Shown here one piece after another: positions 34,895-44,029 of a stretch of 64,000 nt of DNA (positions are counted from its first letter, which is position 1; each line of letters starts with the position of its first letter). The position numbers were made by a program, and so were the translations under genes. Origin of the DNA: Litchfieldella anticariensis FP35 = DSM 16096 (lineage in GTDB: Bacteria > Pseudomonadota > Gammaproteobacteria > Pseudomonadales > Halomonadaceae); contig NZ_KE332388.1 in the NCBI RefSeq assembly GCF_000409775.1, forward strand, positions 864,777-928,776, in the 5' to 3' direction. Below the pieces are notes generated by a model. The model did no database searches and was not told where the DNA came from. It saw nothing but the letters and a program-made list of their open reading frames with translations.

Positions 34895-35389
34895 TCAGGG
34901 CATATCGGCGTCAGGCAAACGCTCCAGCGGCAGCGGCCCTTGGTCCTTGACCGTCTGAATGGCGAAGTTGCTGCGAATGTCGCTGACGCCGGGCAACCGC
35001 AGCAGTGTCTGCATCAGAAATCGTTCGTATGCCGCCAGGTCAGGCACCACGACCTGCAGCAGGAAATCGGCCTCACCCGAGACCAGATGCGCAGAGATCA
35101 CTTCCGGTAGCGAGATGACCGCTTCCCGAAACGCATGCGCCTGTTCTTCATGGTGACGTTCGACCTTGATACCGACGAAGACGGTAAGCCCGAACCCCAC
35201 CCCACCACGATCCAGCTCGGCATGGTAGCCACGTATCAGGCCCGAGGCTTCCAGTTGGCGAACCCGGCGTAGGCAGGGCGACGGCGACAGGCTGACCTCC
35301 TCGGCCAACTCCACATTGGTCAGTCGGGCATCGCGCTGCAACGCGGCCAGGATTCGCCTGTCAATGGCATCAAGTCGATTTTTTGGCAT
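34895..35389 (-). CDS. Lrp/AsnC-family regulator
   Basis: 164 aa. N-terminal winged helix (LDAIDRRILAALQRDARLTNVELAEEVSLSPSPCLRRVRQLEASG) and C-terminal RAM ligand domain. Divergent from a LysE exporter gene, an arrangement often seen where the regulator senses the amino acid being exported. A long inverted repeat covers its start (35385-35428) and may be its operator. The ATG at 35389 is preferred to one three codons upstream because the protein matches the family from MPKNRLDAID. Confidence 0.9.
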   Translation of the reverse strand: MPKNRLDAIDRRILAALQRDARLTNVELAEEVSLSPSPCLRRVRQLEASGLIRGYHAELDRGGVGFGLTVFVGIKVERHHEEQAHAFREAVISLPEVISAHLVSGEADFLLQVVVPDLAAYERFLMQTLLRLPGVSDIRSNFAIQTVKDQGPLPLERLPDADMP

Positions 35390-35428
35390 GAATATCATCC
35401 ATAGAGAACATTATTGATATTTTATGCC
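35385..35428. promoter_or_regulatory. Candidate Lrp-type operator
   Basis: GGCATGAATATCA (35385-35397) is mirrored by TGATATTTTATGCC (35415-35428), differing by one inserted base and one substitution, with a 17-nt spacer. It overlaps the regulator's start codon and lies in an AT-rich divergent intergenic region. Confidence 0.5.
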
Positions 35429-35526
35429 AACCATAACCCATTTTGAGGTCAACTTCGCAAGGACTTGCCCTCGAATCAAGCGATAGACTGATGCCCTGTT
35501 GACGCAACGTCCAAAGGGGCAAGAGC

Positions 35527-36156
35527 ATGGAACTGTGGATCTTCCTCGGAGCCCTGGCAGCAGCCTATCTGCTACCCGGCCCGGACATGATTCTCGTGTT
35601 GCAGACCGGCGCTCTGCAGGGGCGCTCACAAGCCTTCGCTACCGTGGCCGGCCTGGCCACGGCCCGCGGGCTACATGTCGCCCTGGCGGCACTCGGCCTC
35701 GCGGCGCTATTCCAGGCGGCCCCCTGGGCGTTCAATGTGGTGCGCTATGTGGGGGCCGCCTACCTGATCTGGATGGGGGTGCAGATCCTGCGCTCAGGGC
35801 CAGGCCTATCAGCGGACGACACGAGCAAAGGACTTTTTGCCGTCTCTCATCGCCTCGCCTGGCGACGCGGCTTGCTGACCAACCTACTGAACCCCAAGTC
35901 ACTGCTGTTCTGTTCCGTGCTGTTGCCGCAGTTCGTGCTGCCTGGGCAAGGCTCGATACTGGCGCAATTCGCTTTGCTGGGCGTGCTGCTGGTCGGCACG
36001 GGAGTCCTGTTCGACACCCTCTATGCCACCACCGGTACATGGTTGGGACAATGGCTCGCCGGTAGCTCGATGAGGGAACGTCTGCAGCGCTGGACCTTCG
36101 CTTCGCTGTTGATCGGTTTTGGCCTGCGCCTGGCCACCCATCGCCTACCTCAGTGA
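35527..36156 (+). CDS. LysE-family amino acid exporter
   Basis: 209 aa, about six TM helices. The family motif LPGPDMILVLQTGALQGRSQAFATVAG (GPD near residue 18) and AAYLIWMGVQILRSG are typical of LysE/RhtB proteins, which export amino acids or related compounds. AGGGGCAAGAGC precedes the ATG. The divergent Lrp-type regulator probably controls it. Confidence 0.9.
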   Translation: MELWIFLGALAAAYLLPGPDMILVLQTGALQGRSQAFATVAGLATARGLHVALAALGLAALFQAAPWAFNVVRYVGAAYLIWMGVQILRSGPGLSADDTSKGLFAVSHRLAWRRGLLTNLLNPKSLLFCSVLLPQFVLPGQGSILAQFALLGVLLVGTGVLFDTLYATTGTWLGQWLAGSSMRERLQRWTFASLLIGFGLRLATHRLPQ

Positions 36157-36433
36157 AGGAAACACGCCCCGTTTGACGACCGACAGCCGGGTGAGGTTAT
36201 CTAACGGCCATCAATGGCCATTCAGCAATCAACCGGATATAGGGATGCAGACAATGACATCGACTCGAAAAGTGGCCCCGGTCACCGGCACCGGAAGAGT
36301 GTTCTAAGGGGATATTTGTAAGAGATTGCCGACATTCCTTGTAAGCCATATCGTCAATTAGCCGCTCGCCCTTCCTTTTCCCGGTCGTTTTGCATAGCGT
36401 TACGCTCCGATACATGGCAACAGGGACGTTATC

Positions 36434-38530
36434 ATGTCCGATTCGACCGGGCTCCGCTTCACACTTCACCTCAATGGCGCCGACAGTCTCGACCTGGCGG
36501 TGGTTTCCTTCAAACAGCGTGAGCACCTTTCCCGCCCCTTCAAGCTCAGCGTGCGCTTTGCCAGCCGCAATCCCAACCTGTCGCACGCCGACTGGCTGGA
36601 CCGCGAAGCGAGCCTGACGATCGAGGAGCACGGCGAGCCGTTGCGCCATATCCACGGTATCGTCAGCGAATTCGAACGCGGCGATAGCGGCCACCGCCGC
36701 ACTTTCTATCAGGTCACGATCCGCCCCGCGCTATGGCGACTTTCGTTGCGCCAGAATTCGCGCATCTTCCAGCACGTCTCGCCACTGACCATCATCAATA
36801 CCCTGTGTGCCGAGCACGGCATCACCGATGTCGCCTTCGCCGCGACCCGCGAGCCGTTGGAGCGCGAATACTGCGTGCAGTACCGGGAAAGCGATCTGGC
36901 CTTCATCCAGCGGCTGGCCGCCGAAGAAGGGCTCGCCTTCCACCATGAATTCGAAGACGGCCACCAACTGGTGTTCACCGATGCCCCGCGAATGCTGCCC
37001 AATCTTGGCGAACGCCTCTATCACGCTCGAGCCGGGGGCACCGCCGCCAAGCGGCATATCCGTCAACTGGCGCGCGCCGCACGGGTCATGCCCGCCTCGG
37101 CGACGCTGAAGGACTACTCGTTCAAGAACCCTGCCTATGCGCATCTTCACGAGCACCAGGCCGACGGCCTGGAGAATCACGCCCAGCGCAGCGGTTACGA
37201 ATGGTACGACTACCCGGGGCGCTACAAGCAGGATGCCTCGGGCCAAGCCTTCACTCGCATTCGTCTGGAGCACCTGCGCAACCAGGCCGATGTCGCTACG
37301 GCCACCAGCGACCTGCCCGAACTGCGGCCCGGCGTGCGTTTCGACCTGACCGGCCACGACAGCGACGATTGCAATCGCGACTGGCAGGTGGTGTGGGTCA
37401 CCCATATCGGCACCCAGCCCCAGGCCGTGGAAGAGGACGCCGTCGGCATCACTGCCGCCGACCGTGATGGCATGGGCGACGCCACCCGCTACTACAACCG
37501 GGTGACCTTGCTGCCTGGCGACCGCGCCTGGCGCCCCGCGCCGGAGCCAAAACCGCGTGTCGATGGCCCCCAGGTGGCCTTCGTGGTCGGCCCCGAAGGC
37601 GAAGAGATCCACTGCGACGAACATGGCCGGGTCAAGGTCAAGTTCCCCTGGGACCGCTACGCGGCCCCCGACGACACCGCCAGCGCCTGGCTGCGCGTGG
37701 CCCAGGGCTGGGCGGGGGGCGGCTACGGCATACTCGCCCTACCCCGGATCGGCCACGAGGTGATCGTGGAATTCCTGGAAGGTGACCCCGATCAGCCGCT
37801 GATCACCGGGCGTACCTACCACGCGGCGAACATCCCGCCCTATGCCCTGCCCGAGCACAAGACGCGCACCGTGATCCGTACCCAGACGCACCAAGGGGAA
37901 GGCTTCAATGAGCTGCGCCTGGAAGACGCCAAGGATGGCGAGCAGATCTGGCTGCACGCCCAGAAGGATCTCGAACTGCTCACCGAGAACGACCGCACCG
38001 AAGAGATCCGCCATGACAGCCATCTCAAGGTAAAGCGCGACCGAGTCAGCGAGATCGACCGTGACGATCACCTCAGCGTGCATGGCAAGCACCATACCCA
38101 GATCGACGGCGACGATCACCTGAACGTCGGCCAGACCCGCCATGAGAAGTATGGTCGCGCCCACCTGGTCGAAGCCGGTCAGGAAGTCCACCACAAGGCC
38201 GGGCAGACCACGGTCATCGACGCCGGCGCCGAAATCACCCTCCAGGCCGGCGGCAGCTTCCTCAAGCTCGACCCCAGCGGCGTGACCATCGTCGGCCCAC
38301 AGATCAAGATCAACTCCGGCGGCAGCCCGGGCACGGGCAGCGGGCAAGCGGTGCAGGGGCCGATACTATCAAGAGACGCGATGACAGAAAGTCACGAGGC
38401 GATACTGCCTGTCTTTCCTAGCTCGGCCAAGCATTTAAGGCAAGTTGCGGTAGATGGGCTATTACTCAGCGCTCAGTGCCACCAGCAAGCTGATGGCAGT
38501 TGCCCGCTGGCTTCGTGCCCATGCAAATAG
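36434..38530 (+). CDS. vgrG: T6SS spike protein VgrG
   Basis: 698 aa. The gp27-like base (about 1-380; RHIHGIVSEFERGDSGHRRTFYQVTIRPALW is split across it), OB-fold (about 395-480; VVGPEGEEIHCDEHGRVKVKFPWDR), and gp5-like beta-prism with HDSHLKVKRDRVSEIDRDDH-type repeats are all visible. A short C-terminal tail with several cysteines (DGSCPLASCPCK) probably docks the adaptor or effector. No other structural T6SS genes are in the window, so this is an orphan vgrG/effector island. The next gene starts 16 nt downstream. Confidence 0.93.
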   Translation: MSDSTGLRFTLHLNGADSLDLAVVSFKQREHLSRPFKLSVRFASRNPNLSHADWLDREASLTIEEHGEPLRHIHGIVSEFERGDSGHRRTFYQVTIRPALWRLSLRQNSRIFQHVSPLTIINTLCAEHGITDVAFAATREPLEREYCVQYRESDLAFIQRLAAEEGLAFHHEFEDGHQLVFTDAPRMLPNLGERLYHARAGGTAAKRHIRQLARAARVMPASATLKDYSFKNPAYAHLHEHQADGLENHAQRSGYEWYDYPGRYKQDASGQAFTRIRLEHLRNQADVATATSDLPELRPGVRFDLTGHDSDDCNRDWQVVWVTHIGTQPQAVEEDAVGITAADRDGMGDATRYYNRVTLLPGDRAWRPAPEPKPRVDGPQVAFVVGPEGEEIHCDEHGRVKVKFPWDRYAAPDDTASAWLRVAQGWAGGGYGILALPRIGHEVIVEFLEGDPDQPLITGRTYHAANIPPYALPEHKTRTVIRTQTHQGEGFNELRLEDAKDGEQIWLHAQKDLELLTENDRTEEIRHDSHLKVKRDRVSEIDRDDHLSVHGKHHTQIDGDDHLNVGQTRHEKYGRAHLVEAGQEVHHKAGQTTVIDAGAEITLQAGGSFLKLDPSGVTIVGPQIKINSGGSPGTGSGQAVQGPILSRDAMTESHEAILPVFPSSAKHLRQVAVDGLLLSAQCHQQADGSCPLASCPCK

Positions 38531-38546
38531 GATTGAGGTCTGCATA

Positions 38547-39401
38547 ATGGATATGTCAACTATCCTGGGGAGATTACAAGATGCCAGGCCTAGCGATGAA
38601 TCCTTATTTGTCTTGCTTGATGGTGCGCTCTTTCCCGCCATGCAAAGCATATACGAATATGAAACATCGCCTCAGGCGTGCCCCATATACTATGGAACAC
38701 GTCATGAGACATCCCTGGAGGTAAGCCCTTGCCTATACGAGCCAAGAAGCGAAAGTAAAATATGGGAGTGCTCGGAAAATTGGCGTGACAAAGTCGTCAT
38801 ATTCACCAGTCGCTACTCTTTTTTTGACGTATTAAGGCATGTGCAGAGCCTGATAAGCGTGAGCCTTTCTTCTGGGCAGCTTGCTTACTGGAGGTTTTAC
38901 TCTCCAAGCTGGCTTGCATCGGTAATGGAGGTGTTTGAGAAAGAAGACCTGAAAAATTTTACTGGCCCGATTAACCAATGGGCTGCATACACGGGAAATG
39001 GTTGGAAGCTATATCGGCCGCCAGTTTCTGAAGACCCAATTCATAGTAGAGATGAGGGCTGGCTCCATCTTTCTGATGCGTATATTGAGACGTGGAAAAA
39101 TGGTAAAAGAAAGAGCTTCATCCGCCAGATTGAAGAAAGGGCTGATGAGGAGCTGGGTGAATTGTCGGCAGAAAGTCCATTGAGAGATGACATCTCAAAT
39201 CTCTTCGATTTTGCTAAAGGACATGGGTTTCAAAGAGCATCTGAGTTAGAGAGGTTCATTTTTCTTTGCTTGAAATATCCTGATGTCATGAACTCTGCGG
39301 AATATCGCGTAATAATTGAGGATATCGGACGTCCGCCAATGGAGCGCCTTGACAAGTTAGAGTCGGCGCTTTTCGGGATAAGGGAAGAGGAGAGCGCATA
39401 A
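38547..39401 (+). CDS. DUF4123 T6SS effector adaptor/chaperone
   Basis: 284 aa. The DUF4123 signature begins with LFVLLDGALFPAMQSIYEYE and continues with FTSRYSFFDVLRHVQSLISV and YWRFYSPSWLASVMEVF. In Vibrio and Aeromonas, DUF4123 (Tap/TEC) proteins load a specific effector onto VgrG. The ATG at 38547 follows GAGGTC. It shares one base with the next start (TAATG), so adaptor and effector are coupled. Base composition falls below that of vgrG, marking the start of a variable cargo region. Confidence 0.85.
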   Translation: MDMSTILGRLQDARPSDESLFVLLDGALFPAMQSIYEYETSPQACPIYYGTRHETSLEVSPCLYEPRSESKIWECSENWRDKVVIFTSRYSFFDVLRHVQSLISVSLSSGQLAYWRFYSPSWLASVMEVFEKEDLKNFTGPINQWAAYTGNGWKLYRPPVSEDPIHSRDEGWLHLSDAYIETWKNGKRKSFIRQIEERADEELGELSAESPLRDDISNLFDFAKGHGFQRASELERFIFLCLKYPDVMNSAEYRVIIEDIGRPPMERLDKLESALFGIREEESA

Positions 39402-40630
39402 TGGAATACACGGTACGGTCTGGAGAGACCATGACGGATATTGCCCGGAAAAAAGGGGTGTCGCTCTCTTCTATCATGGAGTTAAATCCTGCTCTTGGGA
39501 ACCCCAATCGTATTCAGGCTGGGGAATCCTTGACTCTCCCAGAGACCAGTGAAGTGCGAGATAATCGCTGCCCGGAGGAGATCATGGGGGCTGGTCCATG
39601 CGTCGAAGTCGAAGAAATTGAGCCAGGATTCCATATTGTGGAAAGCCCGCAGACGATTGAAGAGCTCAAAGACTATCTATTCGCAGGTCACGCAGACGGT
39701 GAAATAAATGCTATGCTGGAGCGCTTGAACCCATGGCTGGAGGATGGCGTGAGTCCTGGTCAGGTCATTGTGCTCAGTGATCCCAGGAGTATGCAGTGCA
39801 CGCAAGAAGAAAACCTTTTGATGCAGATCGCCCAAGAGGTCAATGAAGTAAATTCGGAGCTGAGCTACGAAGAAGCTCAGAGAACGGTTGACTATTATGA
39901 CCTTTTAGGAGCAGCCACAGGAGGTGCTGGGGCAGCCATCGGTAATACTGCATCAGGTATAAAGCAACATGCCCAGCAAGTTGCGTCAAAGTTAAGGCAA
40001 ATAGAAGCACTATATCAACGTACCTATGAGCGGACAGGACGGCTTGGAGGAGAAGAGTTCTACTCCAGGCGCAGAGTTCTTTTTGGAGAGCTAGACTCCT
40101 TGCTCGATCGAGTTACACGCATGGGCTTAGGAATTCCAGAGCACCCGGACCTACGCCATGCGCTTGGCCTTTCGACGAAAAGTACGGTGCATCACTGGCG
40201 CCAAGCAGGGTCAGCAGCATCAGGCATCCCAGGCTATGCTGATAATTATGCGGGCATCGCCAGTGCGAGCAAATGGCTAGGACGGGCCGGTTACGTAGGG
40301 CTAGGGTTTAGTGCAGTGTCAACCCATTCTAATGTACGAGCAGCGTGCGCATCGGGGCGTGAAGAAGAATGCAATATTGCGCGGGTTAGGGAGTGGACTG
40401 GTTTTGGCGGCAGTGTTGCTGGCGGCACTGCAGTAGGCTATGCAGCAGGTGCTGGTGCGTCGGGTGTCTGTCTGGCGCTGGGTGTTCCTACTGGCGGTTT
40501 AGCTACTCTTGCATGTGGAGTAGTGCTGGTAGGCGGCGCGGGGTATGCCGGAGGGGTTGCAGGGGGAGAGATAGGGGAGTTGGGTGGAGAGTTGGTAGGC
40601 GAAATCATATACGGCAATCAAAATGATTGA
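39401..40630 (+). CDS. Putative T6SS effector: LysM domains plus glycine-rich membrane toxin domain
   Basis: 409 aa. A LysM domain (about 1-47; VRSGETMTDIARKKGVSLSS, IQAGESLTLPE) and a second LysM-like region (about 75-130) could bind peptidoglycan or the spike. A helical middle follows, and the last ~110 residues are Gly/Ala-rich (GFGGSVAGGTAVGYAAGAG, GVVLVGGAGYAGGVAGGE), resembling glycine zippers of membrane-inserting toxins such as Tse4. It lies directly after the DUF4123 adaptor and its stop overlaps a membrane-protein gene that fits an immunity protein. Pore formation is inferred, not shown. Confidence 0.7.
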   Translation: MEYTVRSGETMTDIARKKGVSLSSIMELNPALGNPNRIQAGESLTLPETSEVRDNRCPEEIMGAGPCVEVEEIEPGFHIVESPQTIEELKDYLFAGHADGEINAMLERLNPWLEDGVSPGQVIVLSDPRSMQCTQEENLLMQIAQEVNEVNSELSYEEAQRTVDYYDLLGAATGGAGAAIGNTASGIKQHAQQVASKLRQIEALYQRTYERTGRLGGEEFYSRRRVLFGELDSLLDRVTRMGLGIPEHPDLRHALGLSTKSTVHHWRQAGSAASGIPGYADNYAGIASASKWLGRAGYVGLGFSAVSTHSNVRAACASGREEECNIARVREWTGFGGSVAGGTAVGYAAGAGASGVCLALGVPTGGLATLACGVVLVGGAGYAGGVAGGEIGELGGELVGEIIYGNQND

Positions 40631-41012
40631 ATTTAAATATATGCTGGGCATATTTATAGTTACAACAATAGTTATTAGCCTCTTATCTCTTGTTATATGG
40701 GGCGTGATGCTGCTTTTTTATATGGAAGAGATAGACAGTTATTTTGACAGCCCAGATTTTCCAAATAGAGGGTATAAAGGGTTATGGCCTTGGGAGATGG
40801 GAAGGGCCTTTAGTTATGGTGTTTTCTTATTGTTTCCAAATTCAAGGTTTGTTAATAAAAAATTTCCACATGCCTGTAAAAACATTAAGGTTGACGAGCT
40901 ACCCAGAAAAATAAAACTCATGGTGGCCTTCCCTATGTATACGAATGTCCCTTCTTCGTCATTTCTATTGATGGGAGGGGTGGTTCTTTACATAAAGAAA
41001 TGGTTGTTTTAA
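40623..41012 (+). CDS. Putative immunity protein 1 (membrane)
   Basis: 129 aa with TM segments at about 6-32 and 100-122. The central signature FDSPDFPNRGYKGLWPWEMGR and YGVFLLFPNS is shared with the second immunity gene at 41339. Its ATG overlaps the effector stop by 8 nt. Composition is very AT-rich compared with the genome, as is usual for mobile immunity genes. An inner-membrane location suits protection against a pore-forming toxin. Confidence 0.65.
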   Translation: MIEFKYMLGIFIVTTIVISLLSLVIWGVMLLFYMEEIDSYFDSPDFPNRGYKGLWPWEMGRAFSYGVFLLFPNSRFVNKKFPHACKNIKVDELPRKIKLMVAFPMYTNVPSSSFLLMGGVVLYIKKWLF

Positions 41013-41027
41013 TTGACCACCTGCCAA

Positions 41028-41346
41028 GCAGCATCAACCCAATCTACTGTACGAGCAGCGTGCGCATCCGGGCGTGAAGAAGAATGCAATATTGCGCGGG
41101 TTAGAGAATGGACTGGCTTCGGCGGCAGTGTCGCTGGCGGTGCTGCAGCAGGCGCTGCTGCAGGAACGGGCGCTGCAGATATCTGTCTAGCTTTGGGGAT
41201 CCCTACGGGTGGTTTAGCTACCCTTGCGTGCGGGGTAGTGCTGGTAGGTGGCGCGGGGGTATGCCGGAGGGATGGCAGGGCAAGCGGGTGGAGCTGCCTT
41301 CGGTGAAGCTGTAGGCGAGTTAATTTACAGAGGTTCAGATGATTAA
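41028..41346 (+). pseudogene. Orphan C-terminal toxin fragment (second copy), frameshifted
   Basis: Repeats the effector's 3' end (40314-40632): VRAACASGREEECNIARVREWTGFGGSVAGG is common to both. It lacks a start codon and the LysM part. One extra G in the run after GGTGGCGC (5 Gs instead of 4) shifts the frame; restoring it gives YAGGMAGQAGGAAFGEAVGE and a stop at 41344-41346 that overlaps the second immunity ATG, exactly as in copy 1. It therefore looks like a stored toxin tip, silent by itself. Confidence 0.75.
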
Positions 41347-41728
41347 CCTTCTTAATGTATTTTATATTTTTAGCTTTATTTATTTGTGGTTTTGCGTTGC
41401 GTCGTTAATTGTGTGGTTCTTTTTTATTTTTTCCAACATCAAGGAAATGGACTTTTACTTTGACAGCCCTGACTTTCCATTAAGGGGTTATACTGGTGTA
41501 TGGCCATGGGGTATGGGGAGGTCTCTTAGCTATGGTGTTTTTTTGTTATTCAAAAACAGTGGTTACATTAAAAGAAAGCGCCCCGTAGCATGTAAAAGCA
41601 TCATTATCAACAGAATACCTTTCAAAATAAGATTCATGGTGGTATTTCCTATTTATACAGTGATGCCTTGCGCAGTTTTTTTATGGATAAGCGGTTCGTA
41701 TATTTACATAAGGGATTGGTTTTTTTAA
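41339..41728 (+). CDS. Putative immunity protein 2 (membrane)
   Basis: 129 aa, same length and topology as the protein at 40623. The core FDSPDFPLRGYTGVWPWGMGR and SYGVFLLFKNSGYIKRKRP aligns closely, while the first TM helix differs (FYIFSFIYLWFCVASLIVWFFF). Very AT-rich. It probably protects against the toxin variant recorded in the adjacent fragment, allowing resistance to sister strains (inference). Confidence 0.6.
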   Translation: MINLLNVFYIFSFIYLWFCVASLIVWFFFIFSNIKEMDFYFDSPDFPLRGYTGVWPWGMGRSLSYGVFLLFKNSGYIKRKRPVACKSIIINRIPFKIRFMVVFPIYTVMPCAVFLWISGSYIYIRDWFF

Positions 41729-41909
41729 TGTCGTAATGTTTATTTGGCACCCGGACGCTCTCGGCAAGCCATTGTACCATGACGTTTCGGGCTAACTGGG
41801 CACATTGAGTTATCCACACCCAGCGCCATACGGACGTGGCGCCCCATTCTCGCCCGCCAGGGAAGGCATTTACTTGCCTGCCCCAGCGGTAGCGTGCCCA
41901 AACACCTGA
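41729..41909. other. Stretch without a recognisable gene
   Basis: GC content returns to genome level here. Some frames are open on the minus strand but match nothing I know. It may be part of the IS remnant that follows or other mobile debris. Confidence 0.35.
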
Positions 41910-42230
41910 TTTTACCCAGTAGTCGTGGACACCGGTCTACGTGACTTTCCTGGCCTCGAAGGCCTCGGGGCTGATCATCCAATCGCACTGTGCCGGCGTT
42001 GCCGGTTGTAGTCCAACTCAACGTACTCGAACACCTGCCGGCGCATCGTTTCCCGAGTCTCGAATCGCTCGCCATGGATCGCCTCGACCTTGAGGCTATA
42101 GAAGAGACTCTCGGCATAGGCGTTGTCGTAGCAGTTGCCCTTGAACCTAAGCTGCACGCCCCTGTCACTGTGATGGATCAAGTCGCTGCCACACCGCTGA
42201 GGCCGCTCATGAAGCAACTGCTCAAACAGG
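41910..42230 (-). mobile_element. Remnant of an IS3-family transposase gene
   Basis: Minus-strand peptides [29 protein letters not shown] and [13 protein letters not shown] are IS3-family OrfB C-terminal motifs. About 20 residues are missing between HSDRGVQ and GNCYDN, and a frameshift follows HSAIG; the old end (ISPEAFEARKVT) lies in another frame and stops at 41937. Both borders are uncertain. It is unrelated in detail to the intact IS at 8805. Confidence 0.7.
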
Positions 42231-42235
42231 GCCCT

Positions 42236-42919
42236 ATCGGCACCCACCCTGATACGGATATCGGTACGGTTGACGATGCCATCTATTACCCGCAACTGAT
42301 GACCCTGCTGAGTCCCATCGAGATCGATGTACAGCGTTATGAAAGTTTGAGCGCGAACGACAAGCAAACGTTGCTGGCCAGCGTGTGGGAAACACCCAGA
42401 GAAATCCCGAGCGGGCGAGACTATGTGGTCACCATCAGCACGCCACTAATCAGTCGCTACAAGATCGGCGATACACTCACGCTAGCGGTGCAAGAGCTGG
42501 AACAGACCACGAGTGGCACCGTGACCCAATTGGGAACCTATAGCCAACTTTCCTATATTACCCATGCACCGGAACCCTTCGAAATCGGCAAGCGTCAGTT
42601 ACTGCCCGAGCAAAGTGCCGTACGCTTCCTGGTCAAGCGCAAGGTGGTCGAGGAGAGTTTCAATATGGGCGGAACCTCTGTTACTTCCACAGCACGGCTG
42701 CGCATCGCCTTGCAGGCTAGAGTTGACTGGGAACTGGGCGAAATGGTCCTGCCCACACCAACACTGACGCAATACGAGCCCTATCAAGAAGGCCAGCATG
42801 ATGAACTGCCGGCTCGTACACACCGCACGGTAGACAATCCGATCAGCGCCTTCATTCGTTCACTGACCGGGAAAGATGAGGATCCCGACTACTGGTACAT
42901 CAAGGAAGTGCAGGTATGA
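42236..42919 (+). pseudogene. 5'-truncated gene of unknown function in the VgrG island
   Basis: About 225 residues remain ([20 protein letters not shown] near the start, DPDYWYIKEVQV at the end). The frame stays open further left only as the antisense of the IS remnant, so the true 5' end is lost. No family recognised. Its stop overlaps the start of the next gene by 4 nt (ATGA), pointing to a former operon with the two following genes. Confidence 0.5.
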
Positions 42920-44029
42920 GTGCCAACACATCCTCAGGTTACGGCTCCGGCAGTTATCGCGCCGGAGCCATTCCCTCACTCCCCCCCTCTCCCAAAAAGC
43001 GCGAGCGTATTGGCGAGGACTTGTTGCCCTTCGGTGATTATGCTGATATCGATCCTTATCAGCAGCTCTGTGAGGATACTGAGTTCGTTCAACAGCAGGA
43101 CCAACAGAACAAGACATTCTACGAATCGGATAGCTGGTGGTGGGACCATCAACGTATTCGTTTCTTGAAAAACAATTTAGGAATGTCATTTTTTTAATGA
43201 CGATCCCTTATCTGATTTTTTGTGGTCTAGGAGCAACTCTATTATTTTTAGCAATCAAGATCACATTTTTTCTGGAAGAGCATCCAACCCTCGGGGTTTT
43301 ATCTGGTCTTTTATTTTTTGCATTAGGCTTCTTATCCTTATTGCCACCATTCCACATATAGCTCAATGGATCATGAAGGGGGTTGTCCGAGTAACGACAC
43401 CCTTTCATGATTTCATCGCAAGACGAGCCGACCGCCATATGGCGAATCAATGCAGCGAGTTCAATCGCCAAACCGGTATGGTGCGCTTTGCCCAAGGTAA
43501 GAAGAAGTCGCCGTTGGAAGCCCCCTTCGTCGAGTTTGATGGCTATGTGGAACGCGTGGTGCAACGGGGCGGGATCTTCTACCGATTGATGCTCGTGCAT
43601 CGTTATAGCGGTCAGGTCTTCAACAAGACCTCGCTTAGCACCATCGTCGATCACCACCATGAAGTGCGGGCGCTATGGGACATGCTGCAGCGTTATATGG
43701 ATGTCAGCCAGCCGATGCCCGACGTACCACGTCTGGAGCCGTTCCGGCACCTTGACCCCACCACCGCCGAGCATGACCGCCAAACGGGGCGCAATCCGCG
43801 CTACTGGCGCGACCTCGACCTGGACACCTGGAAGGAAAACGAAGGTGCCAAGCAGCTCAAGGCACAAATGGACTACCCCTGGAATCGCCAGCGCTGCCAG
43901 CTCACCCCGCAACTCGGCAAGATCGAGATGGCGGTCTATCGGGAACAACAAAACTCGACTGCCATGGCATCTTCATGGGCAAACAAGGGAAAAGCATTTT
44001 CGACAGGGAATGAGATAAAACGTGTTTAA
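42916..44029 (+). pseudogene. Frameshifted membrane protein gene of the VgrG island
   Basis: Three frames together give one protein. Frame A, from 42916, reads MSANTSSGYGSGSY to WWWDHQRIRF. Frame B, about 43165-43355, gives two TM helices (IPYLIFCGLGATLLFLAIKI; LLFFALGFLSLLPP). Frame C, about 43355-44029, reads IAQWIMKGVVRVTTPFHDFI through LWDMLQRYMDVSQPMPDVP and LEPFRHLDPTT. The last part recalls the DUF6708-type proteins found near T6SS genes, but I hold that loosely. Both shifts are -1. Unless either is a programmed event, the gene is dead. Confidence 0.6.

Noticed and set aside
36157-36433. A possible 20-codon peptide gene (36245-36307) before vgrG
   Set aside because: No ribosome site of note and no similarity; the region is taken as the vgrG leader.
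43166-43172. GAAAAAC as a programmed -1 frameshift site
   Set aside because: It lacks the A AAA AAC consensus, and a second shift 190 nt later makes decay more likely.
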